From Candidatus Marinamargulisbacteria bacterium (lineage in GTDB: Bacteria > Margulisbacteria > Marinamargulisbacteria > UBA817): a stretch of 56,718 nt of DNA. The DNA is taken from NCBI GenBank assembly GCA_023262965.1, contig JALQXX010000006.1, positions 1-56,718 on the forward strand, given 5' to 3'. Made by a program: the position numbers and the translations under genes. Each line of letters starts with the position of its first letter. Position 1 is the stretch's first letter. A model generated the notes under the pieces. It was not told the origin of the DNA. It saw only the letters and a list, made by a program, of their open reading frames with translations, and made no database searches. This document shows, in pieces, positions 36,791-47,004 of the stretch.

Positions 36791-37590
36791 TGCTGACTAT
36801 CTTGCATAAAAAAATGCGAAATATTCCCAGTATGCGTCAGTTTGCCATTGGGGCCTGGCGAAAACCCACGGATCCATCGGTTCACGTGCAATTGGATGTG
36901 GATATTACCGCACTTATGGCTTTTTTAGAATCGTATCCGGGGGTCACACTCCACCACGTTATGGTGAAGCTATTATCAATCGTTCTCAAGGAAAATCCGG
37001 CCCTAAATACCATTATTGTGCGGGGATCTTTTCGGCAACGATTAACCAATCGTTTGTTTATTCCGGTGGCGTATCGACGGCGGAAGCATATGGATCTGAG
37101 CGGCATTTTTATGGATAATGCCTATGCGTACGATTTAATGGCACTTAAAACCGAGTGGGATGCCAAAATACGGGCATTGCGTTATACCCAAACGGAGCCA
37201 GTGCATCGAGCCATTCGATTATTTGAAATGCTACCAACAATGGTGGTGCCAGGCATTATTCGACTCTTGGATTTTATTCAATATACCTGCAATATATCGT
37301 TAAAGCCGTTGGGGTTACCCTGTGATCCCTTTGGGAGCGGAACCATTACATTTTTGAATACCTTTGGTATTCGTTATGCGGATGTGCCGCTATACCCATT
37401 TTCGCGATCCGCATTCAATGTTGCGGTTGGTACTCCCTATACCCACGACAACCACACCCAATTGCCACTGACAGTGACGTTTGATCATCGCGTCATGGAC
37501 GGATACGAAAGTAACCGGGCCTATAAATCGCTAAAGAAGTACTTAGAAAATCCCCATTTGTTGGCCCCAGCAGCCACGGTTAACCAATAG
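36790..37590 (+). CDS. stand-alone 2-oxoacid-dehydrogenase-type acyltransferase domain protein
   Basis: 266 aa with the E2/chloramphenicol-acetyltransferase fold only. The catalytic HxxxDG motif is in TFDHRVMDG near residue 236, and FLNTFG and VAVGTP-type core strands are present. It has no lipoyl domain and no E1-binding domain, so it is not a normal pyruvate-dehydrogenase E2. Such lone catalytic domains may acylate other substrates or be structural. It is translationally coupled to the renalase-like gene. Confidence 0.8.
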   Translation: MLTILHKKMRNIPSMRQFAIGAWRKPTDPSVHVQLDVDITALMAFLESYPGVTLHHVMVKLLSIVLKENPALNTIIVRGSFRQRLTNRLFIPVAYRRRKHMDLSGIFMDNAYAYDLMALKTEWDAKIRALRYTQTEPVHRAIRLFEMLPTMVVPGIIRLLDFIQYTCNISLKPLGLPCDPFGSGTITFLNTFGIRYADVPLYPFSRSAFNVAVGTPYTHDNHTQLPLTVTFDHRVMDGYESNRAYKSLKKYLENPHLLAPAATVNQ

Positions 37591-37594
37591 GTTT

Positions 37595-38401
37595 TCAGTC
37601 ATCAAATTTAAAATAGCTTCGTAGCTCGCCTAGGGATTTTTCTTCGATTTGGCGGACGCGTTCGCGGGATATATCCAATAATTTTGAAATATCTTTATAG
37701 CTATAAAATGTATCGTCACGCAAACCGTAGCGTAATGAAATAATCAGTTGACTACGCTCAGGTAGTTTGGCTAAATGGCGATACAAACTATTTTTGTACC
37801 ATAATTTCTCTAAAATAACGTCCTCGTGACAGGTGGTATCGGCAACATCAATGAGTTTATCGGAATGCGGGTCACAAGGCTGATCCAAGGATAGCGTTCC
37901 CATAACCACATGTTGTAAATGGGACAACTGATCAGCGCGCAATTTTGTTTGGGTCGCTAATGATTGGATGTTGGTATTGCCGACATCAAAATGCCGTTTG
38001 AGCTTAATGGATCGATAATACAAGTGATCCGGAATTCGAATCATACGAATATTTGCCGTAACGATGCGGCGCATACGCTGTTTGATCCACCAACTGGCGT
38101 ATGTCGAAAATTTTACCGCCTTAGTAGCATCAAATTTTTCAATAGCCCGCATTAATCCCAGAGTGCCCTCCTGTAGTAAATCGGCTAAAGGAACACCGCA
38201 ATCCATATACTCATGGGACAGTGATAGGACTAAGCGCATATTTGCTGCAACCAACGCATCCCGGGATGGAATACAGCCATTTTGAGCATTCCGTAATGAA
38301 TGTAATGTATCATCTTCACACAGTCGTGGGGTCTTCTGGATCTCCGCCACTAGGATATGGGTGTATTCTTTTGTATTAGACATGGGGGTATTAAAATCCA
38401 T
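37595..38401 (-). CDS. RNA polymerase sigma-70-family factor (alternative, group 2/3)
   Basis: 268 aa from the ATG at 38401, or 272 aa from a TTG at 38413. Region 2 includes LLQEGTLGLMRAIEKFD and KFSTYASWWIKQ, with altered -10-recognition residues (KQRMRR versus the usual RQAITR). IRIPDHL follows, then region 3. Region 4 includes LPERSQLIISLRYGL and an HTH ISRERVRQIEEKSL. It lacks the long region 1 of the main sigma. It resembles RpoS/RpoH/SigB-size stress sigmas. TTATAA-N17-TATAAG lies upstream, 10 bases before the TTG. Confidence 0.88.
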   Translation of the reverse strand: MDFNTPMSNTKEYTHILVAEIQKTPRLCEDDTLHSLRNAQNGCIPSRDALVAANMRLVLSLSHEYMDCGVPLADLLQEGTLGLMRAIEKFDATKAVKFSTYASWWIKQRMRRIVTANIRMIRIPDHLYYRSIKLKRHFDVGNTNIQSLATQTKLRADQLSHLQHVVMGTLSLDQPCDPHSDKLIDVADTTCHEDVILEKLWYKNSLYRHLAKLPERSQLIISLRYGLRDDTFYSYKDISKLLDISRERVRQIEEKSLGELRSYFKFDD

Positions 38402-38491
38402 TTTCGGATCCAAGACGTCTATTCTTATAAATCAATATATCCCGATTTATAAGATAGGATAAATTCCCGCATAATAACGATGGTTTTTTAT

Positions 38492-38520
38492 TTGGGAAGT
38501 TCGAGTGTATGCGATACACT
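38492..38520 (+). promoter_or_regulatory. predicted promoter of photolyase gene
   Basis: TTGGGA (38492-38497), 17-base spacer, TACACT (38515-38520). The ATG is 8 bases downstream. Confidence 0.5.
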
Positions 38521-38528
38521 GAGTATAT

Positions 38529-39911
38529 ATGATGTATAAGCATGGACTAATATGGTTGCGTCGGGATTTACGATTGGTGGATAATCAGGCCCTAAATCAG
38601 GCGGCAGCATGCAGTCAACAGATGTCGGTCGTCTTTGTTTTGGACACCTGCATTTTACAATCCTTGCCGCCGACCGATCAGCGGGTGGCCTTTATTATGG
38701 ACGCTATTCGCGACATTCATGCCGATTTGGTGGCACAGGGATCGGGACTTATTGTTGTGCATGGGGATCCGGTGGTGGCCATACCAGCCATTGTTCAGGA
38801 ATTGGGTGTGGATGCCGTATTCTTTAATCGGGACTACGAACCCTATGCGGTCAAGCGTGATGCCATGGTTATGGAACGAGTGGGCGTACCGGTTCATACG
38901 GCCAAAGATACGGTTATATTTGAATCCAACGAGGTATTGTCTAAAACGGGAACGACTTACAAAGTGTATACCCCCTATAAAAACCAGTGGTTGCGCGAAT
39001 TTTCGTCTCGGCCTGTGGTGCCTCTAGGCGAGCTATCCCAACCGGTATGGGCATCCATACCCGAGGGGGTTACCGTATATTCCGATAATTGGTACAGTCG
39101 ATTGGGATTCACCAATCGGCAGGCATTTCTTCCGGGGGGGCGAAAACCGGCCCTAGCCCGAATGGCCCAATGGGCGTCTCGGATGGGGGGGTATCATACC
39201 TATCGAGATATACCGAGCTTGGCGCACACGTCCATGTTATCGCCGTATATTCGCTTTGGGTGCGTATCTATTCGTGAATTGGTGGCTATGGCTTGGCGGT
39301 ATAAAGGAGATGCGGGGGCGGATGTGTGGTTATCCGAACTAATATGGCGGGATTTTTATCAGATGATTGTAGCGACGCATCCGCAGTGTGACCGTCAGTC
39401 GATTAAACCGGAATACGATGCTATTCCCTGGGAGGGGCGATCGGAATGGTTCGATGCCTGGTCGGCAGGGCAAACAGGGTACCCGATTGTGGATGCGGCG
39501 ATGCGGCAGCTCAATACAACCGGTTTAATGCACAATCGGTGTCGTATGATTGTGGCCTCTTTTTTATGCAAGACATTGTTGGTGGATTGGCGACGTGGTG
39601 AAGCGTATTTTGCCGAAAAGCTACTGGATTTTGATTTTGCATCCAATAATGGGGGGTGGGGATGGGCCTCCTCGTCGGGGTGTGATGCCCAGCCGTATTT
39701 TCGTATTTTCAATCCCACGTTGCAATCGCAAAAGTTTGATCCAGATGGGCACTACATTCGTCAGTACTGTCCGGAATTGGCGGGATTGAATGCCAAGCAG
39801 ATTCACGCCCCCCAAGGGGTTTTGGCCTATCCGGAGCCTATTGTGGATTATGCTGACATGAGGCAGCGGGCCTTGGTACTGTTTAGCCATTATGTGAAGC
39901 AAACGGCATGA
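38529..39911 (+). CDS. phrB: deoxyribodipyrimidine photolyase (class I)
   Basis: Light-driven repair of cyclobutane dimers, 460 aa. The N-terminal antenna domain begins LIWLRRDLRLVDN. The FAD domain contains ELIWRDFYQMI, GYPIVDAAMRQL, MHNRCRM, and the ASNNGGWGWASSSGCDAQPYF region, with FNP following. It could be a cryptochrome-like paralogue, but the conserved FAD region favours CPD photolyase. The ATG at 38532 is an alternative start. Confidence 0.94.
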   Translation: MMYKHGLIWLRRDLRLVDNQALNQAAACSQQMSVVFVLDTCILQSLPPTDQRVAFIMDAIRDIHADLVAQGSGLIVVHGDPVVAIPAIVQELGVDAVFFNRDYEPYAVKRDAMVMERVGVPVHTAKDTVIFESNEVLSKTGTTYKVYTPYKNQWLREFSSRPVVPLGELSQPVWASIPEGVTVYSDNWYSRLGFTNRQAFLPGGRKPALARMAQWASRMGGYHTYRDIPSLAHTSMLSPYIRFGCVSIRELVAMAWRYKGDAGADVWLSELIWRDFYQMIVATHPQCDRQSIKPEYDAIPWEGRSEWFDAWSAGQTGYPIVDAAMRQLNTTGLMHNRCRMIVASFLCKTLLVDWRRGEAYFAEKLLDFDFASNNGGWGWASSSGCDAQPYFRIFNPTLQSQKFDPDGHYIRQYCPELAGLNAKQIHAPQGVLAYPEPIVDYADMRQRALVLFSHYVKQTA

Positions 39912-39964
39912 GCCATAGGGGGCACGAAACGGCTATCTGTTGGGGTGCGTGTATATATAGGGGG

Positions 39965-39994
39965 TTGAAAAATGGTATTATCAAACGATACTAT
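39965..39994 (+). promoter_or_regulatory. predicted promoter of cbiX-pdxH
   Basis: TTGAAA (39965-39970), 18-base spacer, TACTAT (39989-39994). The ATG at 40003 is 8 bases downstream. Confidence 0.5.
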
Positions 39995-40002
39995 ATGTGT
40001 TG

Positions 40003-40359
40003 ATGAAAGCCATTATTATTATTGATCATGGATCACGGTATGAGGGGGCCAATAAAGCGCTTTTTCATGTGGTGGATCGGATGCAAGCGTTAAATCCCAC
40101 CATTATGATTCGGGGGGCCCACATGGAACTCTGCGATCCCGATATTCCAACGGTCATTGATGACTGTGTCCAACAGGGGGTTACCCATATTATTGCGCAT
40201 CCGTATATGTTGGCCCCGGGTCGTCATGCCATTCGGGATATTCCCAATATTGTTCACGAATCGGCGGCAAAATACCCACATTTGTTTGTACAAATCACCG
40301 AGCCATTGGGTTTGGATGATGGGATTATTCGGGTTATCGAAAAACGCTGTGGATTATAA
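40003..40359 (+). CDS. CbiX/SirB-like small chelatase
   Basis: 118 aa, single domain. DHGSR near the N-terminus and HPYMLAPGRH carry the two metal-binding His residues of the CbiX/SirB sirohydrochlorin chelatase family. The length fits the short CbiX-S form, which dimerises. The metal (Co, Fe or Ni) cannot be told. The last 11 bases overlap pdxH. Confidence 0.85.
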   Translation: MKAIIIIDHGSRYEGANKALFHVVDRMQALNPTIMIRGAHMELCDPDIPTVIDDCVQQGVTHIIAHPYMLAPGRHAIRDIPNIVHESAAKYPHLFVQITEPLGLDDGIIRVIEKRCGL

Positions 40360-40993
40360 TGCATTTTTGAATGATACGCGACGCGATTATCATCAATCGT
40401 CTTTTTCAGAGGCCACTGCGATGGCCTCGCCCATGGATCAATTTGAGGATTGGTTTGCTTTGGCCAAGGCCAGCAATTTACCGGATCCAAATGCCATGCA
40501 TTTGACCACCGTTTCGGTGGATGGGTGGCCTAAAAATCGGGTGGTGTTACTAAAATGCGTTGATGCAAATGGCTTTGTATTTTTCACCAATTATCGCAGC
40601 CAAAAAGCCCGTGATATGGCTCATAATCCGCAGGTTGGATTAACATTTTTTTGGCCAACGCTTGAAAAACAAATTCGAATAGAAGGTCTTGCACAGCCTG
40701 TTGAGGCCAGTATGTCGGATGCCTATTTTGCCACCCGTCCGCGTGATGCGCAATTAACCGCCTGGGCATCCCAACAATCGGAGCCAATCGCGGGTCGTGA
40801 TCCGTTGGATGCCGCGTTTGTGCGTGTGAGCCGTCAATTTCCGGATACAGTTCCCCGGCCGGATGATTGGGGCGGGTATTGTGTAAGGCCGCAATACATG
40901 GAATTTTGGCAGGGGCGTCCCAATCGGTTCCATGACCGAATTTGTTATGCTCATACCCCAAACGGCTGGGTTATATCCCGTATTTGTCCGTAA
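40349..40993 (+). CDS. pdxH: pyridoxine/pyridoxamine 5'-phosphate oxidase
   Basis: FMN enzyme that makes PLP, 214 aa from GTG at 40349. Family segments: KNRVVLLKCVDANGFVFFTNY, SQKARDM, FFWPTLEKQIRIEG, and C-terminal PDDWGGYCVRP with EFWQGRPNRFHDR. The GTG is chosen because it gives the usual pdxH length and overlaps cbiX by 11 bases. PLP users in this window include serC, sufS, ilvA and the AST aminotransferase. Confidence 0.94.
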   Translation: MDYNAFLNDTRRDYHQSSFSEATAMASPMDQFEDWFALAKASNLPDPNAMHLTTVSVDGWPKNRVVLLKCVDANGFVFFTNYRSQKARDMAHNPQVGLTFFWPTLEKQIRIEGLAQPVEASMSDAYFATRPRDAQLTAWASQQSEPIAGRDPLDAAFVRVSRQFPDTVPRPDDWGGYCVRPQYMEFWQGRPNRFHDRICYAHTPNGWVISRICP

Positions 40994-41013
40994 TCAGGAT
41001 TGGTGCGGTTTGT

Positions 41014-41089
41014 TGGAGCGGGAGACGAGCCTCGAACTCGCAACCTTCGGCTTGGAAGGCCGATGCTCTACCAATTGAGCTACTCCCGC
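41014..41089 (-). tRNA. tRNA-Gly (anticodon UCC)
   Basis: 76-base cloverleaf on the minus strand. Acceptor GCGGGAG/CTCCCGC, D-arm AGCTCAATTGGTAGAGC, anticodon stem TCGGC/GCCGA with loop CTTCCAA (anticodon TCC), T-arm GAGTTCGAGGCTC, discriminator T and encoded CCA. Confidence 0.96.
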
Positions 41090-41102
41090 AACCATTACCA
41101 GA

Positions 41103-41130
41103 ACTATACACCATATCGGCCAAAATGCAA
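41103..41130 (-). promoter_or_regulatory. predicted promoter of tRNA-Gly
   Basis: Minus-strand TTGCAT (41130-41125), 16-base spacer, TATAGT (41108-41103), 13 bases before the tRNA 5' end. Confidence 0.5.
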
Positions 41131-41199
41131 ATAGTGGCGATTGTAGATAATCGCACCCCGTTTTTTTAATTCAAAAATTAATTTAATATATAAAAAAGA

Positions 41200-41228
41200 T
41201 TGAATTATAAAATTAAATATGTTATTAT
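41200..41228 (+). promoter_or_regulatory. predicted promoter of the ankyrin-like gene
   Basis: TTGAAT (41200-41205), 17-base spacer, TATTAT (41223-41228). It lies in a very AT-rich stretch (about 41159-41245). A leader of about 25 bases with an SD follows, unlike most operon heads here. Confidence 0.6.
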
Positions 41229-41259
41229 GCATAAAAATTAAAAAGAGGTGTGTTTAATT

Positions 41260-42156
41260 ATGTTTTCAAATTGTTGTAGTCGTTGTTTTGGAGGTCGTAG
41301 AACTATTGAATATAGTTCCAGACAAACGGATGCGGGAGGGCGATTAGCTCCGCCGGTAGGGGAAGGCGATCGTAGTGCCTCAGTAAATTCGAACAGTCCC
41401 GTGGTATCACAACCGTTACCTGGTTCGGTGTCCAGTTCATGGGTATCCTTTCATGAAGGATCTGTTCGGGGCCAAATGGATGGTCACGATAGTGCATTAT
41501 CACGTACGGGATTGGATTCGCCAATTTTGAATGGTCATTCACATGCCAGTAGCGCATCTATTGATTCGCCGCCAGCGCTGCCCGCAGCCGATCCCCCGCA
41601 ACCGGACATGGCCACTGTGACCCAATGGGTGGCTGAGGGCAATGTGAGTTCATTGGTGACTTCTGGCATAACCATCAACATGATTCGTGAAGACGATTGT
41701 GCTTTATTGCGACTAGCCGCAGAAAACAATCATGTGCATGTATTGGATTGGTTGATAACCAATTTTCCCCTAACTTCCGATGATTTTAGGGCTGGTAACA
41801 ATGCTATTTTGCGATCAGCCGTCTCACAGAATCACGTTGATATTATGGCGATGCTCAAGGAGCACGGCGGCTTAACACTAGAGGATATTCGCACCAACAC
41901 AAATGAGGCATTGAAAACCGCGGTGACAAACGGCGATTTGGATATGGTAAAGCGATTACATGCGTATGGATTGGCGGTATCCGACGCCCGATTGGTTTTG
42001 GAGTTAGCCATCAAAAACTTTAACGAAGATATATTGAATTTTTTAAAAGAAACGCATAATCTAGACGCAAGGGATTTTGGGTCATTCAGAAATTATGTAT
42101 TTGAGAGTTCGGATTCGCGAATATCCACCTGGTTAAAGACCACTATTTTTTGTTGA
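41260..42156 (+). CDS. ankyrin-repeat-like protein with Cys-rich N-terminus (effector candidate)
   Basis: 298 aa. The N-terminus MFSNCCSRCFGG holds three Cys in ten residues. A Ser/Pro/Gly-rich, probably disordered linker follows (residues 15-120), then about four ankyrin-like repeats (130-275). The repeats carry the variant pattern LTxxDxRxxxNxALRxAxxNxHVDVLxxL, which I associate with giant viruses and protist-associated bacteria. AGAGGTG (41243-41249) is 10 bases before the ATG. No signal peptide is seen. A host-interaction role is inferred. Confidence 0.8.
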   Translation: MFSNCCSRCFGGRRTIEYSSRQTDAGGRLAPPVGEGDRSASVNSNSPVVSQPLPGSVSSSWVSFHEGSVRGQMDGHDSALSRTGLDSPILNGHSHASSASIDSPPALPAADPPQPDMATVTQWVAEGNVSSLVTSGITINMIREDDCALLRLAAENNHVHVLDWLITNFPLTSDDFRAGNNAILRSAVSQNHVDIMAMLKEHGGLTLEDIRTNTNEALKTAVTNGDLDMVKRLHAYGLAVSDARLVLELAIKNFNEDILNFLKETHNLDARDFGSFRNYVFESSDSRISTWLKTTIFC

Positions 42157-42161
42157 ATTGA

Positions 42162-43811
<1,650 letters not shown>

Positions 43812-43851
43812 TGCCCCTAATCCGTAAGGACAGTCAAAACATCCAAATAGC

Positions 43852-43880
43852 TTGCCCGCCGCCATCACCTGAGTTAGAAT
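43852..43880 (+). promoter_or_regulatory. predicted promoter of purM operon
   Basis: TTGCCC (43852-43857), 17-base spacer, TAGAAT (43875-43880). The ATG is 8 bases downstream. Confidence 0.5.
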
Positions 43881-43888
43881 AACACTCT

Positions 43889-44839
43889 ATGGATTATACA
43901 TCATCGGGAGTGAATATTGATGCGGGTAATGAGGCTGTAGATCGCATTAAACCTCTGGTTGCCAAAACCTTTAGCCCTCAGGTTTTAACCGGCTTGGGTC
44001 AGTTTGGATCTTTTTTTGAATTGCCTTCCGGATATCACCAGCCGGTTTTGGTATCATCAACCGATGGCGTAGGGACCAAGTTGAAAGTGGCGATAGAAGC
44101 CAACCAATTCGATACCATTGGGATTGATTTGGTAGCGATGTGTGTGAATGATTTGATATGTTCCGGTGCCAAACCCCTGTATTTTTTGGATTATATTGCC
44201 GTTCATGCCCTGGATCCGCAGCGTATTGAGACCATTATTTCAGGAATGGTTTCGGGTTGTTCTCAGGCCAACATGGCCTTGGTCGGTGGAGAGATGGCTG
44301 AAATGAATGACATGTACCGTCCCGGGGATTTTGATGTCGCGGGTTTTTGTGTGGGGGTTGTCGAAAAATCCGGCATAATCGATGGATCTGCCATACGGGA
44401 AGGCGATACGATTTATGCCTTACCATCCAGCGGCATTCATAGCAATGGCTACTCATTGGTTCGTCGCATTTTTTCAACCGAGTCCACTCGTCAAAATTGG
44501 CGGGTATCCGTGCAGGAGTTATTGACCCCTACCACTATATACGTTTCGGCGGTGGAAACGCTTTTAAAAAATTATGCCGTCCATGGTATTGCTCACATTA
44601 CCGGGGGTGGGCTTGTTGAAAATATTGAACGTATTGTGCCCCAAGGCTTGGGTGTGGTCATTGATTGGGCATCGGTCAATACACCGTCAATTTTTAACAC
44701 CATTCAAAAAGCTGGAACCGTATCGGATGATACCATGCGGCGTGTATTCAATATGGGGGTGGGTTTAGCGATTATAACTGCCGATGATATGTCCGATTAC
44801 CCCGACGCGTATCCTATTGGTCGGATATCCCGTGATTAA
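43889..44839 (+). CDS. purM: AIR synthetase (phosphoribosylformylglycinamidine cyclo-ligase)
   Basis: Purine pathway step 5, 316 aa, a little shorter than the usual 340 or so. The N-terminal SGVNIDAGNEAVDRIK, the SSTDGVGTKLKVA loop, ALVGGEMAEM, SSGIHSNGYSLVR and HITGGGLVENI segments are present. It overlaps purN by 8 bases. Confidence 0.96.
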   Translation: MDYTSSGVNIDAGNEAVDRIKPLVAKTFSPQVLTGLGQFGSFFELPSGYHQPVLVSSTDGVGTKLKVAIEANQFDTIGIDLVAMCVNDLICSGAKPLYFLDYIAVHALDPQRIETIISGMVSGCSQANMALVGGEMAEMNDMYRPGDFDVAGFCVGVVEKSGIIDGSAIREGDTIYALPSSGIHSNGYSLVRRIFSTESTRQNWRVSVQELLTPTTIYVSAVETLLKNYAVHGIAHITGGGLVENIERIVPQGLGVVIDWASVNTPSIFNTIQKAGTVSDDTMRRVFNMGVGLAIITADDMSDYPDAYPIGRISRD

Positions 44840-45434
44840 ACTGGGGATTTTGGTGTCAGGCCGTGGCTCGAATATGGTAGCCATTCATCGGGCCATTGCC
44901 AACGGTCAGTTACAGGCCACCATTTCGGTTGTTATATCCAATAATCCACAGGCACCAGCTGTGGGGTATGCCCAAAAAAACACCATCCCCGTGGTGGTTC
45001 TATCGCCCCGTGATGGCGAGTCCCGAAAGGCACATGAGGCGGCTATGGTTCAAATATTGCAGACCCATGGGGTGGATTGGGTGATACTAGCAGGGTATAT
45101 GGCGCTGTTGCGGTATTCGATGCTTGAGGCCTTTGCTGGCCGAATGATCAATATTCATCCCTCGTTATTGCCCAGCTTTAAAGGGCTGAATGCGCAACAG
45201 CAGGCCTTGGATTACGGGGTTAAAATTGCGGGGTGTACGGTTCATTATGTCACCAGCGATATGGATTCCGGGCCGATTATTGCCCAGGCCGCGGTGCCGG
45301 TGTTGGATACCGATACCGTCACAACTCTGTCGGAGCGCATTTTAGCCGAAGAACATCGCTTATTGCCCCAAGTGATTCAGGGGCTTCAGGTATTGAACAC
45401 CTTGGATACAACCGATATGATTAAAAAACAATGA
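44832..45434 (+). CDS. purN: phosphoribosylglycinamide formyltransferase (GART)
   Basis: Transfers a formyl group from 10-formyl-THF to GAR, 200 aa. The start GTG at 44832 leads into IKLGILVSGRGSN, the family's first strand. The NIHPSLLPSFKG motif with catalytic His and the DSGPIIAQ segment with Asp are intact. Confidence 0.95.
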   Translation: MIKLGILVSGRGSNMVAIHRAIANGQLQATISVVISNNPQAPAVGYAQKNTIPVVVLSPRDGESRKAHEAAMVQILQTHGVDWVILAGYMALLRYSMLEAFAGRMINIHPSLLPSFKGLNAQQQALDYGVKIAGCTVHYVTSDMDSGPIIAQAAVPVLDTDTVTTLSERILAEEHRLLPQVIQGLQVLNTLDTTDMIKKQ

Positions 45435-45462
45435 TAAAAACAGTATACAGGAGTACGTTAAT

Positions 45463-47004
45463 ATGCGCGCATTAGTGAGTGTATCCGATAAGCGAGGCAT
45501 ACAGGCTTTTTGCGAGGCCTTGGTGGCGATGGGTTACGAGATTATTTCAACTGGAGGAACCGCAAATGTATTGCGCGATTCGGGAATCCCCGTGATACCG
45601 GTTGAATCGGTTACCGATTTCCCTGAAATGATGGACGGTCGGATTAAGACCTTGCACCCCAAAATACACGGGGGGTTATTGGCCCGTCGCAGCGATCCCG
45701 CGCATGTGGATGCCGCAAATCGGCATGGCATCACCCTGATTGATGTCGTGGTTGTTAATTTATATCCGTTTGAATCCACCATTCAAAATAGCCAAGTCAC
45801 CTTGGCGGAGGCGATTGAGACCATTGATATTGGTGGTCCCGCTATGATTCGATCCGCCGCAAAAAATTTTGAATCGGTTGCAGTGGTAGTGGACCCCGAT
45901 CGGTATGACGAGGTTATTGCCAACATGCACGCGAATCAGGGCACCGTATCCCCAGATTATCGTCAGTCGCTGGCGATTGAGGCATTTGCTCATACCGCCC
46001 AATACGATACGATTATTGCCAATTACCTTACCACAAGGCAATCGCAGCATACCGGCACGGATTTCCCCCATGTTGTGGCGCCGATTTTAACCAAACGTCA
46101 CGACCTGCGTTATGGCGAAAATCCCCATCAAAAAGCGGCGTTTTATGCATATTCCCACGGGGCAAAAGGCTTTGGGGATATAAAACACCATCATGGTAAA
46201 GCACTGTCGTATAATAACATTGTGGATTTGGAGGCCGCCTGGCATATTGTTCGGGATTGCAGCGAACCGGCGGTAGCGATTGTTAAACACACAAATCCCT
46301 GTGGGGTTGCGGTAGCCGCATCGCTGTCAACGGCGTATCAACGGGCCTACGATGCGGATCCGGTATCGGCATTTGGTTCCGTGATTGGCTGCAATCGTCC
46401 CATTGACCTGGACACAGCCACGTTATTGTCCACACTGTTTGTGGAAGCGGTTATTGCTCCCGGATTTTCACCCGAGGCGTTGCAGCAATTGGTCCAAAAA
46501 CCATCCATTCGGCTTATCGAAATGCCCCATTTTTTTGATGCGGACACGGCGTTTTTAGTGAAGTACGTTCAAGGCGGAATTTTGCTACAAACACCCGATA
46601 CGATTATTACCGATGAATCATTGTCCCGTGTGGTAACAACTACCCGTCCCGAAAACGCCATTATCCCCGATCTTCATTTTGCGTATGCTGTATGCAAACA
46701 TGTAAAGTCGAATGCTATTGTCTTGGTCAAAAATGGTCAAACCTGTGGCATTGGTGCGGGTCAAATGAGTCGGATTGAGTCTGTGGCCATTGCAATTAAG
46801 CAAGCGGGGCCACGTGCGGTGGGTGCGGTTTGCGCCTCCGATGCATTTTTTCCTTTTGGTGATTCGGTTAACGCGTTAGCAGCTGCAGGGATATCGGCCA
46901 TTATTCAGCCGGGGGGATCGGTTCGGGATCAGGAAAGCATTGACGCCTGTAATGACCATGGCATGGCAATGGTATTTACAGGGATTCGCCATTTCAAACA
47001 TTAA
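45463..47004 (+). CDS. purH: AICAR transformylase/IMP cyclohydrolase
   Basis: Bifunctional last two steps to IMP, 513 aa. The IMP cyclohydrolase domain begins RALVSVSDKRGI with ISTGGTA and HPKIHGGLLARR. The AICAR transformylase domain has RYGENPHQKAAFY and KHTNPCG. AGGAG (45449-45453) is 9 bases before the ATG. The gene overlaps the recD2-like gene. Confidence 0.97.
   Translation: MRALVSVSDKRGIQAFCEALVAMGYEIISTGGTANVLRDSGIPVIPVESVTDFPEMMDGRIKTLHPKIHGGLLARRSDPAHVDAANRHGITLIDVVVVNLYPFESTIQNSQVTLAEAIETIDIGGPAMIRSAAKNFESVAVVVDPDRYDEVIANMHANQGTVSPDYRQSLAIEAFAHTAQYDTIIANYLTTRQSQHTGTDFPHVVAPILTKRHDLRYGENPHQKAAFYAYSHGAKGFGDIKHHHGKALSYNNIVDLEAAWHIVRDCSEPAVAIVKHTNPCGVAVAASLSTAYQRAYDADPVSAFGSVIGCNRPIDLDTATLLSTLFVEAVIAPGFSPEALQQLVQKPSIRLIEMPHFFDADTAFLVKYVQGGILLQTPDTIITDESLSRVVTTTRPENAIIPDLHFAYAVCKHVKSNAIVLVKNGQTCGIGAGQMSRIESVAIAIKQAGPRAVGAVCASDAFFPFGDSVNALAAAGISAIIQPGGSVRDQESIDACNDHGMAMVFTGIRHFKH

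Noticed and set aside
41260-42156. Lipoprotein reading of the Cys-rich N-terminus
   Set aside because: There is no hydrophobic segment or lipobox before the cysteines.
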